A DNA stretch of 64,000 nucleotides from Sulfitobacter alexandrii (lineage in GTDB: Bacteria > Pseudomonadota > Alphaproteobacteria > Rhodobacterales > Rhodobacteraceae): the NCBI RefSeq assembly GCF_001886735.1, contig NZ_CP018078.1, positions 31,273 through 95,272 of the forward strand, given 5' to 3'. A model generated the notes under the pieces. That model did not search any database and was not told where the DNA came from. It saw only the letters and a list, made by a program, of their open reading frames with translations. Positions 26,278 to 34,679 of the stretch are shown here, piece by piece (position 1 is the stretch's first letter; each line of letters starts with the position of its first letter). The position numbers and the translations under genes were made by a program.

Positions 26278-26748
26278 TCAGGTTGACTGACGGGGCCGCG
26301 GATCGTTGACGATCCTCGCGCCGAGCCCTTCGACGATGTCGATGTAGGTGGTCAGCAAGACGGAACTTCCAGGGCCCCAGGGTTCAGAGGCGTCCGATCC
26401 GTCCCGCGTCACCCGCGGCAGGTTCGCGAAGGCAATCACATCGGTGACGGGTCGGATATCGATGAACGGGGTCCCTCGTGCGACCGCAAGAGTGGCCAAT
26501 GGAAAGCGCTCGATCGGCGCGAGAGTCGAAACAGTAGTCCAACCAAGATGGATGAATGTCCCGCCCTCTCCGCAGATCACATGCGCGTTTGGCAATGACG
26601 CCGCCTGCTTCAGATAGCCGAGGTCACGCAGGACAGTCTCGCGCTCGAGCCGTTGTGCCTGCCCCGTCTGGCCGGCTCGGCGTAGTTCCTTGTGTCGCCA
26701 CCACGAGGCAGCGGTGGCGCGCAACACGCGCAAGACACCTGTTTGCAT
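26278..26748 (-). CDS. Hypothetical plasmid protein
   Basis: 156 residues from MQTGVLRVLRATAASWW (ATG 26748; 26763 is an alternative). The N terminus is basic and helical (KELRRAGQTGQAQRLERE), the C-terminal half beta-rich with VICGEGGTFIHLGW. No family is recognised. It precedes ardC by 39 bp and is probably its operon partner. The fourth copy of the leader motif lies about 95-110 bp upstream. Confidence 0.55.
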   Translation of the reverse strand: MQTGVLRVLRATAASWWRHKELRRAGQTGQAQRLERETVLRDLGYLKQAASLPNAHVICGEGGTFIHLGWTTVSTLAPIERFPLATLAVARGTPFIDIRPVTDVIAFANLPRVTRDGSDASEPWGPGSSVLLTTYIDIVEGLGARIVNDPRPRQST

Positions 26749-26840
26749 GGGAATGCCCTTCATCAGGAAAGACAGACCGGAATCCGGCCCGGACCCATCT
26801 GAGGGACCCCAAAGGCCCTCATCCGTCAGTCACAAAACCC

Positions 26841-26860
26841 GAAGAACGCTTTCTCTTTTT
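26841..26860 (-). promoter_or_regulatory. Shared leader motif, copy 4 (26748/ardC unit)
   Basis: GAAGAACGCTTTCTCTTTTT on the plus strand; the most divergent of the four copies. The remaining 26749-27040 interval shows only AT-rich promoter-like sequence for the divergent Fic gene. Confidence 0.35.
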
Positions 26861-27040
26861 CCGGCCCCTTTGGGCACACAACAAAACCGAAAAGCCCGGC
26901 GCATCTGCCGAAGCCATTGATTTCATGCAGCAATTCTAGATCGGCAACCAGGATCGGCAACGCATATCGGCAAAACCTTGCTTGAAAGTACGAAATGTGT
27001 TTATTTTTCAATTACTTTGCAAACACGGAAGATCGGCAAA

Positions 27041-28243
27041 ATGCTGGAAACACCCGCCAGGATCGAACCCTGCTTCTTCGAGGAGCATATTCCTACAGAA
27101 CTGGCAGACCTTTCGGTCGACATCCAGAGGGAAGCCACCGGGCTGGGACAAGGGTTGCATCCTGACAGCGCAGCCGAACTTGCCGATCTCGTCCGTGTGA
27201 TGAACTGCTACTACTCCAACCTGATCGAAGGACACAACACGCGCCCCCGCGACATCGAAAGGGCGCTGGCTGGTGCAGAGCTTGAGGAAGAAACCCGCCC
27301 TCTCGCCCTTGAGGCCCGGGCCCACGTCATCGTTCAACGGGCCATCGACGAGATGCACCGCAAAGGCACCCTGCCCCGCCCCACATCTATCGAATTCCTG
27401 ACTTGGGTCCATAAGAGCTTCTACGACGAGATGCCGGATGAGTTTCGGGTCATCGAGCATTCTGACGGCACACACGAGCCCATCGTTCCGGGACGCATGC
27501 GCCAGGATGACGATCGGGAAGTTGCGGTCGGGCGCCACCTACCTCCTTCATCGTCGCGCGTTGCGGCATTCATGGACCATTTCGACAAACGGTTTCAGAT
27601 TGCGGCGCGGTCTTCGAGCGGACGGATCATCGCGATCGCGTCTGCACATCACCGGCTGAACTACATCCACCCTTTCCCGGATGGTAACGGCCGTGTCAGC
27701 AGACTGATGTCTCATGCCATGGCCCTCACAGCGGGGATTGGTGGCCAAGGGCTCTGGTCCGTATCACGTGGGCTGGCCCGCGGGCTAACCGATCGGGGCG
27801 AGTACAAACGGATGATGGATCTGGCCGATAGTCCACGCCGCGGAGACCGCGACGGACGGGGGAACCTGTCAGAAGCGGCACTGAAGACGTTCAGTGAATG
27901 GTTCCTAAAGGTAACGCTCGACCAGATCACCTTCTCAGCAAGATTGTTCGATCTCGGCGGACTGGACCAACGGTATCGTCGTCTTGTTGCAGATACCATC
28001 GATGACAAGCGAGCGCCGGAACTAATCTCGGCGGTTCTTCGGCATGGGGCACTGGAACGAGGCGATGCGCAGATTGTGCTCAAGACGTCCGAGCGTACTG
28101 CTCGCAACACGCTGAGTAAACTGACCGCCGCCGGATACCTGACTTCCGTCTCGCCGAAGACGCCAGTTCGGTTGGCGTTTCCGTTGGATTATCGAGAGCG
28201 GCTCTTTCCAAACCTCTTTGGAGATGGTGACCTCCCACAATAG
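27041..28243 (+). CDS. Fic-domain AMP-transferase with built-in inhibitory motif
   Basis: 400 residues. The Fic core motif HPFPDGNGR is at 210-218, with the catalytic His. The N-terminal inhibitory helix reads SNLIEG (59-64), matching the [S/T]xxxE[G/N] rule for class II Fic proteins, so the enzyme is self-inhibited. The C-terminal 70 residues form a winged helix (TARNTLSKLTAAGYLTSVSP). The ATG at 27041 is used because upstream in-frame codons are AT-rich leader. It is oriented toward repC and may affect plasmid maintenance or host physiology; the target is unknown. Confidence 0.85.
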   Translation: MLETPARIEPCFFEEHIPTELADLSVDIQREATGLGQGLHPDSAAELADLVRVMNCYYSNLIEGHNTRPRDIERALAGAELEEETRPLALEARAHVIVQRAIDEMHRKGTLPRPTSIEFLTWVHKSFYDEMPDEFRVIEHSDGTHEPIVPGRMRQDDDREVAVGRHLPPSSSRVAAFMDHFDKRFQIAARSSSGRIIAIASAHHRLNYIHPFPDGNGRVSRLMSHAMALTAGIGGQGLWSVSRGLARGLTDRGEYKRMMDLADSPRRGDRDGRGNLSEAALKTFSEWFLKVTLDQITFSARLFDLGGLDQRYRRLVADTIDDKRAPELISAVLRHGALERGDAQIVLKTSERTARNTLSKLTAAGYLTSVSPKTPVRLAFPLDYRERLFPNLFGDGDLPQ

Positions 28244-28329
28244 CTTTAGGTATTTAGGGTTTAATGTCTGGCCGCCGATTTCGTCCATGGCCTGCGAGAT
28301 TTTCATCAAGGCTTGCTCGTGTGTCACTT

Positions 28330-28345
28330 GTCCACCGCGGTGGAC
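28330..28345. promoter_or_regulatory. Candidate parS centromere site 1
   Basis: GTCCACCGCGGTGGAC, a perfect 16-bp palindrome repeated identically 109 bp away, just downstream of repC. The size and location fit the RepB-binding parS sites of repABC plasmids. The rest of 28244-28455 is noncoding. Confidence 0.65.
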
Positions 28346-28438
28346 ATCTGCTGGTCTGAGATAAACTGAAGAACAACCACGCGCCGCTAGGTGCGTTTGG
28401 ACAGTTTTGGTTGCCACAAGCGCCGCTTCTCGTTCGAA

Positions 28439-28454
28439 GTCCACCGCGGTGGAC
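28439..28454. promoter_or_regulatory. Candidate parS centromere site 2
   Basis: Second identical copy of the 16-bp palindrome, ending 1 bp after... the repC stop region (the repC stop codon is at 28456-28458). Confidence 0.65.
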
Positions 28455-28455
28455 A

Positions 28456-29511
28456 TTAGACAGTTCGCTCATTGGTTTCGGACAGTCGCTTGATCAAAGC
28501 TAATGGATCAAATTGGTTTTGCCTTTGACCCAGGGTGATACTGTGAAAATACGCCCCAAAATCCCGGATGCGTTTTCCAAGTTGTAGCATGATGAAGATC
28601 GCGCATGACGCTTTCTGAGCTCCTACAGCATTCTTGGCTTTCTCGAAAGTTTCTGGGTGAATGCCCATCATGGGTGCAAGTGTTCGCGCATGGTTTTCAA
28701 TGTCCAACCAGTTTCTAAGTCTGTCTGTGGAGAACGATGTCGCCTGATCGCAGACTGAGGTCAGCAAGTCTGGTTTCAGGGCCTCATCGCATATGTTGCT
28801 ATCTAAATCTTTTTTTTCTTCTTCAGACTTAGATTGATGCCGGACAGTTTGTCCGTCATTGGCGGGCAATTCCATAGTTTCAGGCGGGTCATCCGGGGTA
28901 GACAAACTCTGGCATTCTGCATCTGTATTGGCGAGCAGAGCGTGGTATTCGGGGAGGCTCAGCTTCCTGCGTAGAGCTTTCCGTGCGTGGTTGATGAATG
29001 CGTTGCTAGGATCGTGCTCCTCCAAATGGGCGAGCTTTGTAAGGATCTGTTTGCGGACAAATATCCGATCTCGCCGGTTATTCTCCATCTCTTGCGCGAT
29101 GGCTATAAGCTCGCTCGCACGTTGGAGCAGGGGGGTGAGAGACAATCCATAACTGATGCACTTCCCGCCGGATGAACGAACGCGGTAGCGCTTTCGGTTC
29201 GAGCTGTCATTGCGCTTGATGAATCCGAGTTCAACGAAGCGGTTGATGTGCCTCCGGAGTGTCCGTTCGTCGATTCCGCCAACGCGCTGGCAAAGTGAAT
29301 TGTTAGACGCAAAAACCGTTTCGCCATGGCCAGGTTTTAGAAAACTGAGCATTGCTTGAAGTGTCTGTATGTGGCCAGGACGTAGACCAAACACGCTGCG
29401 TGCATCTCTCAGGGCTCTGAAGATGGTCCAGACGTCGGTTTCAGATGGGGGAAATGAGCCGCGGGTTGCATCAGCACCTGCGGCTTCGATCGAGAGTTTT
29501 GTAAATGCCAT
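28456..29511 (-). CDS. repC: RepC replication initiator
   Basis: 351 residues. The N-terminal winged HTH includes LRPGHIQTLQAMLSFL, NNSLCQRVGGIDERTLRRHINRFVELGFI and KRYRVRSSGGKCISYGLSLTPLLQRA, the conserved RepC signature; the C-terminal part is more variable. RepC initiates replication at an origin inside its own gene. It is the third gene of repABC and is separated from repB by 238 bp holding the candidate antisense RNA. Confidence 0.93.
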   Translation of the reverse strand: MAFTKLSIEAAGADATRGSFPPSETDVWTIFRALRDARSVFGLRPGHIQTLQAMLSFLKPGHGETVFASNNSLCQRVGGIDERTLRRHINRFVELGFIKRNDSSNRKRYRVRSSGGKCISYGLSLTPLLQRASELIAIAQEMENNRRDRIFVRKQILTKLAHLEEHDPSNAFINHARKALRRKLSLPEYHALLANTDAECQSLSTPDDPPETMELPANDGQTVRHQSKSEEEKKDLDSNICDEALKPDLLTSVCDQATSFSTDRLRNWLDIENHARTLAPMMGIHPETFEKAKNAVGAQKASCAIFIMLQLGKRIRDFGAYFHSITLGQRQNQFDPLALIKRLSETNERTV

Positions 29512-29612
29512 GGCTTGTTCACGACGACCGTTCGGCCCACAACTTCCCCGTCTCTTTCCTCGAATTTTCGCGGAAAAAGGAAAAAAATATCAGTCCACCG
29601 AATCGGTGACTC

Positions 29613-29641
29613 TTGACCGGTATGCTGGAGGTTGCTACATC
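29613..29641 (+). promoter_or_regulatory. Promoter of the repB-repC antisense RNA
   Basis: TTGACC (29613-29618), 17-bp spacer, TACATC (29636-29641) on the strand opposite to repABC, inside the repB-repC intergenic region. Confidence 0.5.
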
Positions 29642-29647
29642 AAAGAT

Positions 29648-29700
29648 GCTAATCAGATGATGAGGGCTCTCCAGGGGAAACTTTGGGGGGCTCTTTTCTT
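29648..29700 (+). ncRNA. Candidate incompatibility counter-transcribed RNA (ctRNA)
   Basis: The interval downstream of the antisense promoter would give an RNA of about 50-55 nt ending at a stem that uses G-U pairs (CTCTCC 29667-29672 with GGGGGG 29685-29690) followed by CTCTTTT. Known repABC plasmids encode a ctRNA of this length here, which blocks repC expression. The terminator is weak, so the 3' end is approximate. Confidence 0.45.
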
Positions 29701-29749
29701 TCGGGTCTTCGCTTTTCTCCTCTGCTCGTGTTGCTCTATGTGGCCTGGG

Positions 29750-30718
29750 TTAGGACCCAGAGCCTCTCTTATTCCGCCACTGTATGAAGAGTTGCAAAAG
29801 CGTAGCTTCAGCGTGTTCTTCGAGCCATTGGCCGAATTCTGGATTGTCCTTCTTGGTGACCTTGAGAGCGATCGCCTTCTCATCGATTGTCAGCGTGCCC
29901 AATGAACTGCCGTTCTCATCATTGATGACCGAAGTCAGCCCACGAGTGGGCGGCTTCTTGTCGCTACGTGCTTTGCTCGAGCAAGCCGAATAGACCGCTT
30001 GGAACTTTTCGGAACTAGGAGTGTCGTCGGGCAGGGCGGCGAGCGCCTCTTTGGCGATGTCCACCAAATCTACCTTCACCGATAAGGCAGCTAGCTCACC
30101 CCACTGCCGTCGTCCGATCCCATGTGCTGGCCCGATGAGTTGAACAAGACCGTCTGGCAGTTGTTCTATGACGACCCTGTGGTTGGATACGCCTTGCCGG
30201 GTCAGACCTAGAGCATCTTGAATGACACCGGGTTTGTACCCGGATTCTTGCATCTCTTTGATAAAAATAGACTTTTCTATAAAAGACGGATCAAGCCTGA
30301 GGTTGTTCTCCTGGCCTTGAGCGACCAGAGATGCGTCATCGTCCAAGGTTCGAACAATTGCCTTGACCGTTCCACCGACCTTACGGATCGCCGCAAGCCT
30401 GCGGCGGCCGTAGATGATGCGGTATCTGTCCGGTTGGGCTGATGGACGGACCATGATGGGCACTTGTTGGCCATGCTTGCGAATGCTCTCGGCCAACTCA
30501 TCGATACTGGAATCTTCCAGCACCAACCGATCGCGCAGCCCATCCATGTCAATCTGATCGGGTTCGATATCGCGAATCGAGTTTGCTGTGATCTCGCGCA
30601 AAGAGTCGCGCAGTCCTCCAACAGATCCCGGCAGCTTTGCCGCTTTTGGCGGGGTAGGGGAGGGGGCTCCGCTCTCCGTCTCATTCCTTGGAGGCTGGTT
30701 GAAGATGTTTCGGGCCAT
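29750..30718 (-). CDS. repB: RepB partition protein (ParB family)
   Basis: 322 residues from ATG 30718, which overlaps the repA stop (TAATG); an ATG 15 bp upstream is possible. N-terminal ParB domain: ELAESIRKHGQQVPIMVRPS, YRIIYGRRRLAAIRKVG, GQENNLRLDPSFIEKSIF. HTH: LGLTRQGVSNHRVVIEQLP. It binds parS and links the plasmid to RepA. Second gene of the operon. Confidence 0.93.
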   Translation of the reverse strand: MARNIFNQPPRNETESGAPSPTPPKAAKLPGSVGGLRDSLREITANSIRDIEPDQIDMDGLRDRLVLEDSSIDELAESIRKHGQQVPIMVRPSAQPDRYRIIYGRRRLAAIRKVGGTVKAIVRTLDDDASLVAQGQENNLRLDPSFIEKSIFIKEMQESGYKPGVIQDALGLTRQGVSNHRVVIEQLPDGLVQLIGPAHGIGRRQWGELAALSVKVDLVDIAKEALAALPDDTPSSEKFQAVYSACSSKARSDKKPPTRGLTSVINDENGSSLGTLTIDEKAIALKVTKKDNPEFGQWLEEHAEATLLQLFIQWRNKRGSGS

Positions 30719-31917
30719 TAGCGACGCCCCCATGCCATTTGGATCGTCTGCTCTAGCTCATCGCCAACGCCATTCACGCTGGTCAGGGCGCGATCAATTG
30801 TCTTTCTGATGAATTGGCTTGGATCGACTTCGTAGACGGTCTGCTGGGTCATCCCCGCGTCGGAGATCGCCGTAGACTTCAGCATCGGCTCTGTCATGAC
30901 CTGACCTGCCAGAATTGATCTCAGGTAGCCTGCCATTTGGGTCTGCGGACCGTCCGACGGTTCATATCTGGTAATCAGGAACTTGACAAAATCCCATGTG
31001 ACACGCCGACCGATGGCTTCCTCCACCGCCTTGACCGTTTCTGAAGCAAGCTTCAGGAATTGGCTCATGGATGCGATGTCAAGCATGCCAGGTACCACGG
31101 TAACCACAAGCCCCGTCGAGGCTGCCAGCGCAGTCAGGGTTAGAAACCCAAGCTGAGGCGGGCAGTCAATCAGGACGATGTCGTAGTTTGCCTCAACCTC
31201 TTCAAGCGCCAAGGCGAGGCGCTCTGCAAAGATGGGTTGTACGCGACGGGCGAGAGCGTTTGCGGTCTCGGTTTCGTACTCGGAGAGCATCAAACCGGCG
31301 GGCACCATGTCGAGCTTATGGAAGTAGGTCTTTTGGATGACGTTCGAGAGAGGAACTTGGTCCTCATATCTCAAAGCATCATAGATTGTGCCACCATCGG
31401 CGAACTCAAGCTCGGGCCGAAAGCCGAAAAACGTGGTCAAACTTGCTTGCGGATCGAGGTCTAGGACCAGCACGCGGTAACCCCGCAAGGCATACCTTTG
31501 CGCAAGGTGAATCGTTGCAGTAGTCTTTGATGAACCGCCTTTGAAGTTGACGACGGATATCACCTGGAGACGATCGCCATCACGTCGACCTGGGCGGTAG
31601 CTTTCTGCGTTCTTTCCAGTGCGTCCAAGAACATCGCGCAACTCATCAATCTCTTGGGCTGTGTAGAACCGGTGTCCGCGGTTGTCTGTATGCACTTCCG
31701 GGAAGCTGCCGTCCTTGTGCCGGTTGCGCAGGTTAGATGTGCTTACGCGCAGGAGGCCGGCGACTTCGGTGGAACTGAAGCGGCGTAGGGACTTTCGTTC
31801 TTCGGGTTCGAAAGCGATCTTCATCTGGCGATCCAAAGACTCAGCCAGATTGTCGGCAAATGCTCCGATATCGGAAGAGCCTATGCCTTGCGTGTACCCA
31901 ATGTTACGATCATCCAT
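30718..31917 (-). CDS. repA: RepA partition ATPase (ParA family)
   Basis: 399 residues. N-terminal HTH region (SSTEVAGLLRVSTSNLRNRH) for autorepression and a ParA fold with deviant Walker A FKGGSSKTT, Walker A' DLDPQASLT and Walker B VLIDCPPQLGFLT. It drives plasmid segregation and represses the operon. Inverted repeats upstream (31958-32004) are probable operators. Confidence 0.94.
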   Translation of the reverse strand: MDDRNIGYTQGIGSSDIGAFADNLAESLDRQMKIAFEPEERKSLRRFSSTEVAGLLRVSTSNLRNRHKDGSFPEVHTDNRGHRFYTAQEIDELRDVLGRTGKNAESYRPGRRDGDRLQVISVVNFKGGSSKTTATIHLAQRYALRGYRVLVLDLDPQASLTTFFGFRPELEFADGGTIYDALRYEDQVPLSNVIQKTYFHKLDMVPAGLMLSEYETETANALARRVQPIFAERLALALEEVEANYDIVLIDCPPQLGFLTLTALAASTGLVVTVVPGMLDIASMSQFLKLASETVKAVEEAIGRRVTWDFVKFLITRYEPSDGPQTQMAGYLRSILAGQVMTEPMLKSTAISDAGMTQQTVYEVDPSQFIRKTIDRALTSVNGVGDELEQTIQMAWGRR

Positions 31918-31957
31918 GTCCTGCCGCCCACTCTCGGCCTCTGTTGAGGCTCTTAGT

Positions 31958-32004
31958 CATTCTGACGGTGTACAGCGTGTCTGACGCGTTTTGCCGTCAG
32001 AATG
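31958..32004. promoter_or_regulatory. Inverted repeat upstream of repA, probable RepA operator
   Basis: CATTCTGACGG (31958-31968) and CCGTCAGAATG (31994-32004) are perfect inverted copies separated by 25 bp, 41 bp before the repA start. RepA proteins autoregulate through such sites. Confidence 0.55.
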
Positions 32005-32058
32005 GGAATGCCACGATCCAGTGAGTCCGGCAAGAAGAATCTAAATGTAGTGTGAAAG

Positions 32059-32084
32059 TTATCCACAACACCTATAGGTGTTGT
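32059..32084. promoter_or_regulatory. DnaA box fused to a 20-bp perfect palindrome
   Basis: TTATCCACA (32059-32067), a consensus DnaA box, overlaps the perfect palindrome at 32065-32084 (ACAACACCTA and its complement). The remaining part of 31918-32258 is AT-rich and noncoding. Confidence 0.55.
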
Positions 32085-32258
32085 CGTATAAAAAACTCAG
32101 CAAGTCATTGATATAGATATATTAAATGCAGATCTAACCGAATCGAGCCGCTACTCTGTTGAGTTGGCACATTAGCAGCTAACCCCAAGCAACTAATGGC
32201 ACTTTCTGCCTCCTGCGGAGTTTTCTCCCGGTGAAATTTTTTGGATTCGGGTCAGAAG

Positions 32259-33170
32259 CTACATCTGATCTTGGCTCGATTCGTACGGCATGAGGCCTAG
32301 TCGTTCCGCCCGCTCCAACAGCATTTTCACCGAAGACGGCTGCCATCTTGTTCGGCCACGAGGCGTGCGTTCGCGCATAGATTCCAGCCGTTCACAGATC
32401 GCTTGAAGCGTGATGTCGGGATCTGCGCCCTTGATGCCAGCAATAATTGCGGGCAGGCGGTCGTCGGTTTCGCGGCGCCCGGCGCGGGCCAGCACCTCGG
32501 CAGGCAGGAAGCCGTCGCGGACATAGGCCTTCACAGCGCGCAAGAGACGGCTTTGGGTCCAGCGACGCGCCTCGGGCAGGGGGCCGTTGATGATGCGCAC
32601 AACGTCTTCCCAGGCCAAGTCGGGGCGCAACCGGCGCACTTGGGGCACCCAGTCTTGAGCCGTCTCGTTCAGCCGCTCCATGTAGCCGTCTTGCCGCGCG
32701 AGCCGCACCTTGCGAAGAGCGGCAGGGTCTTTGGCCCGCAGCCCAGGGTTCCCGCCCACGCGGCCCTTTGTGCGTGCGCTGGCAAGGCCGGCCTTGGTGC
32801 GTTCCCGGATCAGGGCACGCTCGAACTCGGCCGCAGCGCCCAAGACCTGCAACGTGAACTTGCCCTGGGGGGATCCAGTGTCGATCGGGTCCTGAATGGA
32901 ACGAAAGAACGCACCCTTGGCCTCCAGCCGCTCGATCACCTCCAGCAGATGCGACAGGGATCGCGCGAGGCGGTCAATCCGCACGACCACCAGCGTGTCG
33001 CCCTTGGATACGCGTTCCAGCACCCGCGCCAGCACCGGCCGCGCACGATTGCCGCCCGAGGCTTGTTCTTCATGGATCTCGGCGCAGCCCGCGGATTTCA
33101 GGGCCTGCGACTGGGGCAGGGGGGTCTGATCCTCGGTCGAGACCCGAGCGTAACCTATCAGGGGCACCAA
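32259..33170 (-). CDS. Serine recombinase (resolvase/invertase family)
   Basis: 303 residues. The catalytic N domain has IGYARVSTEDQTP (nucleophile Ser in RVST), VVVRIDRLARSLSHLLEVIE and GAAAEFERALIRERTKAGL. The extended C terminus (150-300) contains two HTH-like blocks. Resolvases of this size on plasmids resolve multimers. The start ATG 33170 follows AT-rich promoter sequence with a TTTGTAAACAAA palindrome. It lies upstream of repA in the same orientation. Confidence 0.88.
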   Translation of the reverse strand: MVPLIGYARVSTEDQTPLPQSQALKSAGCAEIHEEQASGGNRARPVLARVLERVSKGDTLVVVRIDRLARSLSHLLEVIERLEAKGAFFRSIQDPIDTGSPQGKFTLQVLGAAAEFERALIRERTKAGLASARTKGRVGGNPGLRAKDPAALRKVRLARQDGYMERLNETAQDWVPQVRRLRPDLAWEDVVRIINGPLPEARRWTQSRLLRAVKAYVRDGFLPAEVLARAGRRETDDRLPAIIAGIKGADPDITLQAICERLESMRERTPRGRTRWQPSSVKMLLERAERLGLMPYESSQDQM

Positions 33171-33368
33171 AACAGTCTTTTTGCAGTTTCATACATCGCT
33201 ATTAAACGACCGTTTGTAAACAAATGCAAGTAGGTGCTCTCTCGTCGTGCTCGTCCAAAAACCTTTGGTTTCCTTGCGCTGAAAGCGATCTGAGAGGTTT
33301 CACCTGCAGTCGCGCGCGCGTACTATATAAAAGGCGCAGGCAGCGGCCACAAAAACGCCTGGGCAATG

Positions 33369-33390
33369 TGCAAAAAATCAGTATTTTGCA
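33369..33390. promoter_or_regulatory. Inverted repeat before the 33394 gene
   Basis: TGCAAAA (33369-33375) and TTTTGCA (33384-33390) lie immediately upstream of the start codon; this is a candidate operator for the HTH protein encoded next. Confidence 0.4.
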
Positions 33391-33393
33391 TAC

Positions 33394-34464
33394 ATGATGA
33401 CGCAAGCCTCTTCTTTGACTGATGATTACGACGACCCCCTTATCACCATCGAGGAGGATGAAGAGGCTCACGAAGACGATCTCTGGTTTCTACCTAGGTC
33501 ACTTGAAGAAGAACCGGATGATTTGCCTCCAGGGCCACGGGCGGAACCGCCCGACACTGCTGTCGTCGAAGACTGGGCAAAAGCAGAAGGCGTTCACGCT
33601 GCGCGACTGGCAAGAGTGGCTGGACGCCTGGGAGCTCTGGATGACCGGCTGCTGCGTGGCCCGGAAGGCTGGCGGCATCGCCTCGCTCTTATCGAGGCAG
33701 CGGATCTCAGCTGGTTCGCAGGGGATCGGGTGAGTTCTGATCGTCTGGCGCTCTGGATATCGATGCGGCTGTCAGGTGCACAGGATGACCCAAATGCACT
33801 GGCAAGAGTTGGATGGGCTGTTCGGCGCCTAACAGGCGGTCCTGGACCGAAAGCTGACTTGGCCGCCTTCCTGGATCGCCGCGATCCCGAGAACATTGAA
33901 GACAGCGCTGAGCGTTTCGAGGATCGCGCGGGTGGGTGGCTGGACGTCATGGCAGCCGCAAAGGGTCTCCACCCGATCACGCGGGCGTGCATGGGGTATC
34001 ACCTGTGGAGCTTGGCGGGCCTCGGACGCCACGGCGACCAGATCGAAGCTGCCGTCACCGCGTCCAGGATCGCGACCAGCGATGGAAGCGGTGCCATCTT
34101 CGCGCCGCTCGCTATGGCCGGGGCCGGGGGGCTGCGCGTTTCGGGCTTGCCACCCGAGCGTTTGGCCCGCTGGTTGGATGGGATGAACAGCGCAATTCTA
34201 ACGGCGATGCGAACACTTGATGATATTGAAGTGTGGATCGGGCGGGCAGAAAACGTCATGGCGCAATTATCTGGCCGCACGCCGGTTGCCTTGCGAAAGG
34301 TTTTCACGGAATGGCCCTTGGTCTCCGCCCCGATGGCTGAGGCCATGACCGGAGCCAGCCGCGCCGCCGTTCAGCGCAATCTCGCATGGATGGAGGCAAG
34401 CGGTTTGATCCGCGAGGTGACGGGGCACGGGAGGTATCGCATGTGGAAAGCTGACCTAATATAG
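33394..34464 (+). CDS. Plasmid HTH-domain protein, RHE_PE00001/DUF1403-like (uncertain)
   Basis: 356 residues. The N terminus is acidic (EEDEEAHEDD), then a helical domain (HAARLARVAGRLGALDDRLLRGP, GDRVSSDRLALWISMRLSGAQDD). The C-terminal 90 residues contain a winged-helix-like block (SAPMAEAMTGASRAAVQRNLAWMEASGLIREVTG). Similar two-part proteins occur on alphaproteobacterial plasmids; my family assignment is tentative. A decayed copy of its C terminus lies at 38451-38731. Start ATG 33394 or 33397. Confidence 0.55.
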   Translation: MMTQASSLTDDYDDPLITIEEDEEAHEDDLWFLPRSLEEEPDDLPPGPRAEPPDTAVVEDWAKAEGVHAARLARVAGRLGALDDRLLRGPEGWRHRLALIEAADLSWFAGDRVSSDRLALWISMRLSGAQDDPNALARVGWAVRRLTGGPGPKADLAAFLDRRDPENIEDSAERFEDRAGGWLDVMAAAKGLHPITRACMGYHLWSLAGLGRHGDQIEAAVTASRIATSDGSGAIFAPLAMAGAGGLRVSGLPPERLARWLDGMNSAILTAMRTLDDIEVWIGRAENVMAQLSGRTPVALRKVFTEWPLVSAPMAEAMTGASRAAVQRNLAWMEASGLIREVTGHGRYRMWKADLI

Positions 34465-34618
34465 GTCATTTGTCGAGGCTGACACCGGCTTGACCTGGCA
34501 CGCTTTAGTGCCGCCCCAGATGATCGTTTAAGCCACTTTCCGTTCGAATGCGACAAGGCTTTTCCAGCCCAAAGCGTTCGTTAGCCATTCGTCTCACGTT
34601 TTTGTGACAATTGATCGC

Positions 34619-34649
34619 TTGAAGCTCCAGTGGGTGAAGGTTGTAACCA
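34619..34649 (+). promoter_or_regulatory. MerR-type promoter upstream of the first L,D-transpeptidase
   Basis: TTGAAG, 19-bp spacer (34625-34643), TAACCA. The spacer is imperfectly dyadic (CTCCAG..., GTGAAGG). The 19-bp spacing is the mark of MerR-family activation. Confidence 0.5.
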
Positions 34650-34679
34650 GGCGAAAGAGGCACGACCGAAGGATTGATC

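Noticed and set aside
28022..28456. 144-residue minus-strand ORF between Fic and repC
   Set aside because: It overlaps the Fic coding end and runs through both parS-like palindromes; it is more likely noncoding.
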